Positions 57,333-64,000 of a DNA stretch of 64,000 bases are shown here, in pieces. Below the pieces are notes generated by a model that was not told the origin of the DNA, made no database searches, and saw nothing but the letters and a program-made list of their open reading frames with translations. The DNA is taken from NCBI GenBank assembly GCA_954871525.1, contig OX940865.1:8246001-8310000 (forward strand), written 5' to 3'. The position numbers were made by a program, and so were the translations under genes. The DNA comes from Parietaria judaica (lineage: Eukaryota > Streptophyta > Magnoliopsida > Rosales > Urticaceae). Every line of letters begins with the position of its first letter. Position 1 is the stretch's first letter.

Positions 57333-58393
57333 GGGTAAAATGCGGCTAAAGTACCTAAAGTTTACATTTTTTGGGATTATGTACCTAATGTTTTTTTTTG
57401 GCGGCTAATGTAGCTATTGTTTGTTCTGTTAAGCATTTACGATTCTTTCGTCTATTTTTTTAAGATCCTCGTTATTAGCGCCACGTAACCATCCATGTCA
57501 GTTAAAACGAAATTAATATTTTTGGGTAAAATGCGGCTAAAGTACCCAAAGTTTACATTTTTTGCGATTATGTACCTAATGTTTTTTTTGGTGAAAAATG
57601 TAGCTATTGTTTATTTAATGGTCTGGTTATGCAATTAATAAATCATATTTTTAGGAATTAAAGTGTGTAATTAAAGTTTTGTAATAGCCAGTGAGGAATT
57701 AAAGTGAGAAGATTTATTTCCATACAACAATTTTATCATGCAGTTGCATTGAGAGTAAACAATGTCGTTTTAAATAGCCAAATTACTGGGCTTTTATATG
57801 GCTTAGATTAACAAGCCACTGCATCATATAAATGTGTTCAAAAGTATATTTGTGGCAAATGTATGTAAGTTGCAAAATTGGGAGACGGCTGGCTAAACGA
57901 ACTTTTATTTACATATGTTGAGAAAGATGTCTTTAATGTAATTGAAGACGAGCCTATTATGATTCATTTCCAAAACATGAAAACTCGTAGAGGACAATTG
58001 TAATGTAATGTTTTTCTCGATTTTAATATCATATCTTATTTTTGAATTTAGTATGTTAATTTTCGCCCCCCTTCCGACAATTTCTGGCTTCGCCCCTGGT
58101 GACATTAGTGACATTATTAGATATTGTGGGAGTTAGTATTTTTCTATCGTATTTTGCCTTATTTTGGAACTTGTTATTTGCCCAATTTTGCAACTTACAT
58201 ACATTTGCCACAAATATACTTTTGACTGACATGGCTGGTTACGTGGCGATAATAACGAGGATCTTAACAAAATAGACGGAAGAATCGTAAATGCTTAACA
58301 GAACAAACAATAGCTACATTAGCCACAAAAAAAAACATTAGGTACATAATCGCAAAAAATGTAAACTTTGGGTACTTTAGCCGCATTTTACCC
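57333..58393. mobile_element. MULE-type non-autonomous element with about 180-bp inverted repeats
   Basis: Both ends read gggtaaaatgcggctaaagt inward and stay inverted-repetitive for about 180 bp (through tgtttgttctgttaagcat and ccacgtaacc). An exact 9-bp duplication tatatataa flanks it (57324-57332 and 58394-58402). A second copy of the left end starts at 57524, so the left side looks doubled or hit by a relative. The centre (57620-58200) has no gene I can recognise. Confidence 0.87.
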
Positions 58394-59269
58394 TATATAT
58401 AATTCTAATTCGAGGGTGACTAATGTAATAAATTATTATATTACATATAAAGTTATTAATATTTTTTTTATTTTTATTTAAGATAGTTAGAATAAATAAC
58501 TTAAAATTAAGATATATACTTCGTTTTAATATCAAAGTTCTCATTTTATTTTATTTTTGTTGTTTAAGTCTCGTTTTAGTATTAGAGTTTGTTGCTTAAA
58601 AACATACAAAAAGTTATATTTATATAATATATATAGCAATAGTAAAATTCTTAGAACAAATATATTCTAAGTTAGGCACGCTAAAATAAAAAGATTTGAC
58701 AAAGACTAGATTGAATGAATAATGTAATATTTGTATCATATAAAAATATCATGGAAGAATTGTGGACGAATAGCTTATACGTACTTGTGATATTTCAAAA
58801 AGTATTAAAATATATAACTTACCGTTAATATAGGACATTTATTTAGTCTAAAATTTAGAAAATTTTAAAAATTTGTGGGGTGACCGGTGAGATAATTAGC
58901 CGGCATAAGCAACTTGCAAGTCCGCCCGCTACAATTACTAGTGTGGCAGTGTCTTGCCAACGGCAATAGCGGCCGTCGACTGTAGCTCTATCAGCGCGAA
59001 GAACGGCCGGCCATCGGTAGATTAATTTGAGTTTATCCTCACTTTATTTAAATTTGGAAAATTATTTATCTTTGAGTTTGACATATTGGATCATTAGAGA
59101 TTAAGACTTTGTTCGGCAATAAAGTTCCGATTGTCTTGGAAATTAAACCAGCAACACTTGCATACCGTTTTAACAAACAAGAATATACTATACTGAAATT
59201 TATAAGCAGAATATATAATATTTGTACATAGACGATAATAATAAAAGAATCATGTTGATGCTGTTTTCT
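58394..59269. other. AT-rich intergenic, 3' side of the C2 gene
   Basis: No gene seen. A short GC-richer patch at 58880-59010 (gccggcataagc, ggccgtcgactg) is unassigned. Confidence 0.5.
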
Positions 59270-59755
59270 TCATCTCCGAATCAAGCGACCCAAACAACCC
59301 GCGAAACCAGCCGGCTGAGTTTCGGGAATGGAGGCCGGGGAAGAGCGTATCTCCAAGCCTTCCAGGACCGTAATCCCAACGTGCAAAGCGCCAACCGGAT
59401 TGCCATGTTTTTCCCGGACGTAAAACCCACGGACGGTGCCAAAGGAGGTCTGGGAATAGTGGCGAACACAGTTTCCGAAGGATCCGAGTAGAAGCGTAGA
59501 GGTACCGAGCAAGACGTCCCGTCCGGCGGAGTATAACTCGACGACGAGGTGATGAGTAGAGATTGAGTCAAGAAGCTCGGCTTCAACGACGAAAACGAAC
59601 CTCTCGTCCCACGGCTTTGCGCTATTGGACTGGACGAAGGAGGTCCTGAAGGTCTCTGTCGGGTCGATCCAAACAACGGCGTATAGGCCGTCCGCGCATC
59701 TTGCCCGGTTCAGATGGGCTGACATCAGGTTGATCTCCAGTAGTTTCAGAGCCAT
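59270..59755 (-). CDS. Small C2-domain protein (SRC2-like)
   Basis: Intronless, 161 residues from the ATG at 59755 (MALKLLEINLMSAHLNRARC). The frame is open upstream, but a TATA tract at 59815-59826 puts the likely transcript start after the earlier ATG codons. A single C2 beta sandwich fills most of it: DGLYAVVWIDP, WDERFVFVVEAELL, HHLVVELYSAGRDVLLGTST and LHVGITVLEGLEI, then a short tail ending GCLGRLIRR. Plant proteins of this size and layout (SRC2/BAP-like) bind membranes or calcium in cold, defence or senescence responses. Which one this is cannot be decided. The loops look poor in the paired Asp residues used for calcium, so calcium binding is uncertain. Confidence 0.85.
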   Translation of the reverse strand: MALKLLEINLMSAHLNRARCADGLYAVVWIDPTETFRTSFVQSNSAKPWDERFVFVVEAELLDSISTHHLVVELYSAGRDVLLGTSTLLLGSFGNCVRHYSQTSFGTVRGFYVREKHGNPVGALHVGITVLEGLEIRSSPASIPETQPAGFAGCLGRLIRR

Positions 59756-59814
59756 ATTCGCGGAAGCAGAAGAGAGTGAGCTTTTGCGTTTAGGTTTAGG
59801 CGTTTTCATATATG

Positions 59815-59826
59815 ATATATATATAG
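59815..59826 (-). promoter_or_regulatory. TATA box of the C2 gene
   Basis: tatatatatatc on the minus strand, about 60-70 bp before the chosen start codon. Confidence 0.5.
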
Positions 59827-59839
59827 ATATAGGAATCGT

Positions 59840-60719
59840 AATGATCGGACGGCTGGGGTCTGTCGATGATGACCGATGGTCCAGATAAACTGGGACAGAT
59901 ATGCAAGAGCAGGATCTTATCATATCAGTATTCAACATATGAAGTTAAGTCAACATATCTGGATCAGTGTGATAAGCTACTAATCCATCTCTTTATAAGT
60001 GCAGTTATTTATCATATATTTTTTTGAAAGCATTATTTATCATATATTAAAGCAATTATTGACGTACTAATCGCTATAGAAAGCCCGGCCCACACGTAAG
60101 CCCATTAATGATCACTGAATTTAATATTTTATTGGTTCGTTCAATTAATTTCACTAGTGGAATACCGAATACCAGCCTACTCGCGGGTGGTAAATATCAA
60201 ATTTTTTTATTGTGTAGTAATCGTATATATATATTTTTTTTATCGCGGGTGGTAAATTCAATAATTTTTAAGTCATATTTTCGCATGATTTGTTCATTAA
60301 ATATGAGAATCTATATAAATGTTGTGTGGTAAATATTTTTTTTTATTGTGTGGTAAATATAACTTTTTATTGTGTGGTAAATATAATTTTTTTATTATTA
60401 TTGTGTAGTAATCGTATATATTTAGATAAAGTTTAAAATAAATAAGCTATATAAAGTTTTAAATGCCTCAAATTACATTATTTGACATAGAGAGTTACGA
60501 AATGCTTGGAAAAAAAAATACTGTTAATTTGCTCAATATATGGATGTTGCAAGTATTTCATTTATTTACACATATGATTTTGTATGAATGTAAGGGTAAG
60601 AAGAAAGAAACTGTTATTCATGATTTATCTTTTGAGATCGTATTATGCTTTAACATTAGCAAACTAAAGTATTGGTTTCTCATTCTGTGTTCTAGATACA
60701 TGCTTGTTTTATGATTTGA
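59840..60719. other. C2 gene upstream region and AT-rich DNA
   Basis: No gene seen. Includes a short tandem repeat at 60320-60415 with unit ttgtgtggtaaatat and T-run spacers, and related tggtaaat blocks from 60187. Confidence 0.55.
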
Positions 60720-61300
60720 AACATGAAACTGTAGGTTATGCCCGAATCGGATATTGGATCCATCGGGTTCTCGGGTTTCGACCGTACTACACATTTTAGA
60801 TATTGAGCTCACTCGAGCCTGAAAATTAATTATGAAGTCATTAATTAATTAATTGAATTAATTAATATTCACTTAATGGGCTTGGATCCATTATTGGACC
60901 CAAAGCCCATTAGGTCATTTTTGGTTTGGATTATATACAAACTTAAGACTCGTAATTAGGAAGCAATTCTAAACCCTAAAAGCAAGAGAAAATCGCCCAC
61001 CCCTAGCTCAGAGCTCGCGATTTTTGCCTCTCCGGGTTCTTCAACGGTTTCTTGTCTAAACACTGAGAAGGATCTCTTCTGTCCAACGAGGTGTCTTTCA
61101 GTCATGAAAGACGTTCCCGCAACAACGTGGTGGATGAAATAGAGGCACGACACTTGACGTGCTCGATTCCGGAGGCAAGAGAAATCGGCCAGCAGAAGAA
61201 TGGCACAATCCGCAGCCTTTTTGGTACGTTGAAAAAGTACCAAAAGTATGGTAACGTTTCTAACCGATTTTTTAATTATTGAAATGAACTTAGATCTTTA
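60720..61300 (+). repeat. Possible LTR or promoter-bearing repeat fragment
   Basis: A block with ggcttggatccattattgg, a TATA-like ttatatac near 60929, then aaaccctaaaagcaag and a GC-richer leader resembles a copia LTR plus leader. No TG...CA pair with a target duplication was found, so this is a guess from texture. Confidence 0.3.
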
Positions 61301-62442
61301 TTATTCGATGATATCCCATAATTTCTTCTTCGGGATTGAGAAAACTCATCGAAAAACCCAACAAAAACATGAGAGTAATTTTATTGTCAAAACAATTTCT
61401 CGTGAAAACTAATAGTACCGCACAAAAAAATATGAATAATTCGAGGAGTAATTTTATTTGTTCTAAAATTTTCAATGCACAATATAATTACTACTTACAC
61501 TTATAAATTACATCTTGGAATATACTGAGAGGATAAACCTGAGGGAAAGAGAATATTGAAAGAAGAATGGTGGCGTGACGGAAATGAGAACCAACTGTGA
61601 GCAAAAGACACCATCACAATTTAAACGTGAGTAGCACAATTAGTCTAGAAAATACCAAAAACAAAAACCTGGTTGGGGAGAGAATAGAGGGAAAACACGA
61701 ACCAATTGCGAGAGAAAAATCGTGAATAAACCATAATCCAAACCCATCTAACATAGTTATTCAACGAAATTATTATTGAGAACATAAAACCTAGCTTGCG
61801 AGAGACTTAAGGCGGGACAAATGCGAGCGTAAACATACAACACAATCCAAATGCGACACTCACTATTAATATCGAGAAAAGATACCTTATTGTAGATTGA
61901 GAGGCAAAGGAGATTGGACATGTCTTGTCAGAGAGAAAACGACTAGCGAGAATATGAACTGACACTGAGGAAAACATGTTGTGAGTAAAAAAAAAATCAA
62001 GAAAATTAAACGGTAAATTACTAACGAAAAATATAGAGAACTTACTTCTCTGACTCTCCTCTACGTATTGTTTCACTCCGATTCCAAAGGTATTATAACA
62101 TTCAAACGCAACACTCACATAATTTTAATAATTTTCTCTCTCTCTCTTGCTTAGCTTTGTGTAAGCGGTATTATCTTATATGCAATATACATGGTGAACT
62201 TTGTAACGAAGTTGAAGAAACAAAAAAAAAAGAATTTAAAAGCAATGACTTGTATAGGCTTATTTATAGCCTTCCCACCATACAGTATATATAAGAGGGT
62301 AATTGCAATACATATTCATTTATTATAAATTTGCATGACTTATAGCACTCTCATTATTTATTCCATTATCCCATATACATATATGATATATAGTTACGTA
62401 TGTATGGATTAATATAAAGAAGTTGTTCAATAGTTTATTTTA
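61301..62442. other. AT-rich intergenic, no gene seen
   Basis: Some repetition of gagagaaaa and gcgagaga tracts between 61540 and 61960. No frame or structure I can support. Confidence 0.5.
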
Positions 62443-62662
62443 GAGAAATTGCTATAAATAGTCAAACTGAAACATAAGATTTGCAAAATAGCTAAACTTT
62501 GGTTAATTTTGTAAACTAGCCAATTAACCACTTAAACTAGCCAAAATTAACAATGTAATTAGAGTTTTGTTTAAGTGGTTAATTGGTTAGTTTATAAAAT
62601 TAACCAAAGTTTAGCTATTTTGCTAAACACATTTTTAAATTTGGCTATTACCCAAAGAACCC
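62443..62662. mobile_element. Mutator-type MITE (220-bp foldback)
   Basis: Ends gagaaattgctataaatagt and (reverse complement) gggttctttgggtaatagcc. The arms share a long inverted core (caaaatagctaaactttggt, then taattttgtaaactagcc). An exact 9-bp duplication tttatttta flanks it (62434-62442 and 62663-62671). The terminus resembles the MULE end at 2381. Confidence 0.87.
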
Positions 62663-62671
62663 TTTATTTTA

Positions 62672-64000
62672 TCCTCTATATATATTGTAACACAATGAAT
62701 GAATGTGCCATTATGGCACTCTATATTCGTTCGGAAAAAAAAAATCAAAATTTGTAGAAATACCAAGAGCCCGTTTGGTTCTCGTTTGTTCTCGTTTTGT
62801 TTTCGTTTTTCATAAATTGATTTGCGAGTATTAATTTTAAAAATTGATTTTTCTTCATTTTTAAAATTGTGTTTGGTAAGCAGTATTTTCTTAAAAAGTA
62901 AAAACATAAAATTGGATTGGTGATTAGTGTTTTAAAAAAATATGTTTAATAACATATTAGGCTAATCTATAAACATGTAATCATAAAATGTAAACATATA
63001 ATTGTATAAACAATATCATCTAATCTAGAAACGTGAGCAGAGCCAATTTTGAGAATGACAAAAACAACTTTTTTTCCTTTTCAAAAGTACCTCATTTATA
63101 CACTATAAGACAAAATCTTCTTCAACAACAAATCAATAGTAATTTTACTCCAAACTAGTTCTCATTTTCATTTGGCACTGTATAACGGGAAAAAAAGGCA
63201 AAAATGATTTCAAAAAAGTCTACCGAACAGGCTCCAAATCTCAATATATTGCCCTGCAGTTTGTTAAAGAATTTTTTAAGTATGAACTGAAAAAATCTCA
63301 ATTCTCAAATAACTTTTCTACGTCTTGCCACATAATCTTGTACCTTTTCATTTTATAATATATAGATCATCGAAAGAGAGTGATACTTAATTGTCCGTTG
63401 TTGTTGTTATTTTTTTTTTTCATAATACACACTTATAATTATATTATCCTATTCTTTCCAAAAAAAAGATTGCATCGTGGCAGAATGTATATACACTTTT
63501 AAATTGTAATGCAGATACTAATATTTACAATTACAGTGCAATAGATTAAGAGAGAAAAAAAAAAAACCTTATTTAGTGTTTAGACTGTATGGTTATCATG
63601 AATGTATGTTAAGGTCGGATTTCGTCAAATCCCTCCTTAACACTACTCGTGTCGTTTTATCTCAAAACGACGTGAAATGAAGGCAGGGAAACTCGTTGAC
63701 TATCGGTCAACAAAGAATCACGCTCGAAGAAAGTCGATCCGCAACGAAGTTCAACCAGCGATGAGATACCTCATCACACCTCGATGAAGAATACTCGAGG
63801 AAGAGTCCATGATGAAGCAGCTCGTCGAAGAAGTAGCTCATCGCGTGATAGTTCATCGCAGAAGAAGCTCATCGCATAGAAGCTGCTTATCGAGGAAAAG
63901 CTCATTGCAAAATCCCATCGAATTAAATGAAGGAAGAAGTCAGAATCGCACGAATGAAGGAAGATCAGTGGGATTCTCAGCGTATTCAAGGAAACCCTAG
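62672..64000. other. Gene-poor right end with a degenerate GA/TC-rich repeat
   Basis: AT-rich to about 63600. From 63745 to 63930 the sequence is built from drifting copies of gaagaagctcatcgc-like units (agctcatcgcgtgat, agctcatcgcataga, agctcattgc). It might be the coding or leader part of a retroelement continuing off the edge, but no domain is visible. Confidence 0.4.

Overview
The window is nuclear DNA from a flowering plant, most likely a eudicot. It holds intron-rich genes with plant-type GT-AG introns, AT-rich intergenic DNA, plant-specific families (PRONE RopGEF, LIKE-COV, MHX, DUF3741/DUF4378, MYB3R) and dense plant transposons. The species cannot be named from this sequence.

Layout. 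1-2381: right half of a decayed Mutator-like element (MULE) with a frameshifted transposase. 2382-5640: repeat debris (a 160-bp duplication, an LTR-like fragment, tandem repeats). 5990-15438 (-): a seven-exon LIKE-COV gene whose intron 5 has grown to about 7 kb, because a hAT-type element landed there and a complete Ty3/gypsy chromovirus then landed inside the hAT. 17415-19643 (-): a three-exon DUF3741/DUF4378 (TRM-like) gene. 20464-25407: a nest of transposons, with a hAT-type element split by a 4.15-kb CACTA element that itself carries an 820-bp solo LTR. 25.4-32.4 kb: gene-poor, with a LINE RNase H remnant, a 104-bp SINE and two MULE-type elements. 32408-36370 (+): R1R2R3-MYB (MYB3R). 37719-39909 (+): PRONE RopGEF. 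40405-40772: a TRIM element. 41799-44077 (+): MHX-type vacuolar exchanger. 45646-48807 (-): a one-repeat MYB gene with an unusual exon-pair repeat. 49724-56973 (-): a tandem MYB pseudogene copy split by a complete, very young Ty1/copia element (50162-56086). 57333-58393: MULE-type element with long inverted repeats. 59270-59755 (-): small C2-domain protein. 59.8-64 kb: gene-poor, with a 220-bp Mutator-type MITE.

The host genes do not form an operon or a shared pathway. They cover cell-cycle transcription (MYB3R), ROP GTPase polarity signalling (RopGEF), vacuolar Mg/Zn-proton exchange (MHX), vascular patterning (LIKE-COV), probable cytoskeletal or cell-shape control (DUF4378) and calcium/lipid binding (C2). 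The strongest signal is the transposon history. Two full-length LTR elements have intact gag-pol frames with LTR pairs that differ at 0 of 545 and 2 of 672 positions. Several DNA transposons have exact target-site duplications of diagnostic length (8 bp hAT, 3 bp CACTA, 9 bp MULE). Exon models were built by hand from splice consensus and frame continuity and need transcript support.
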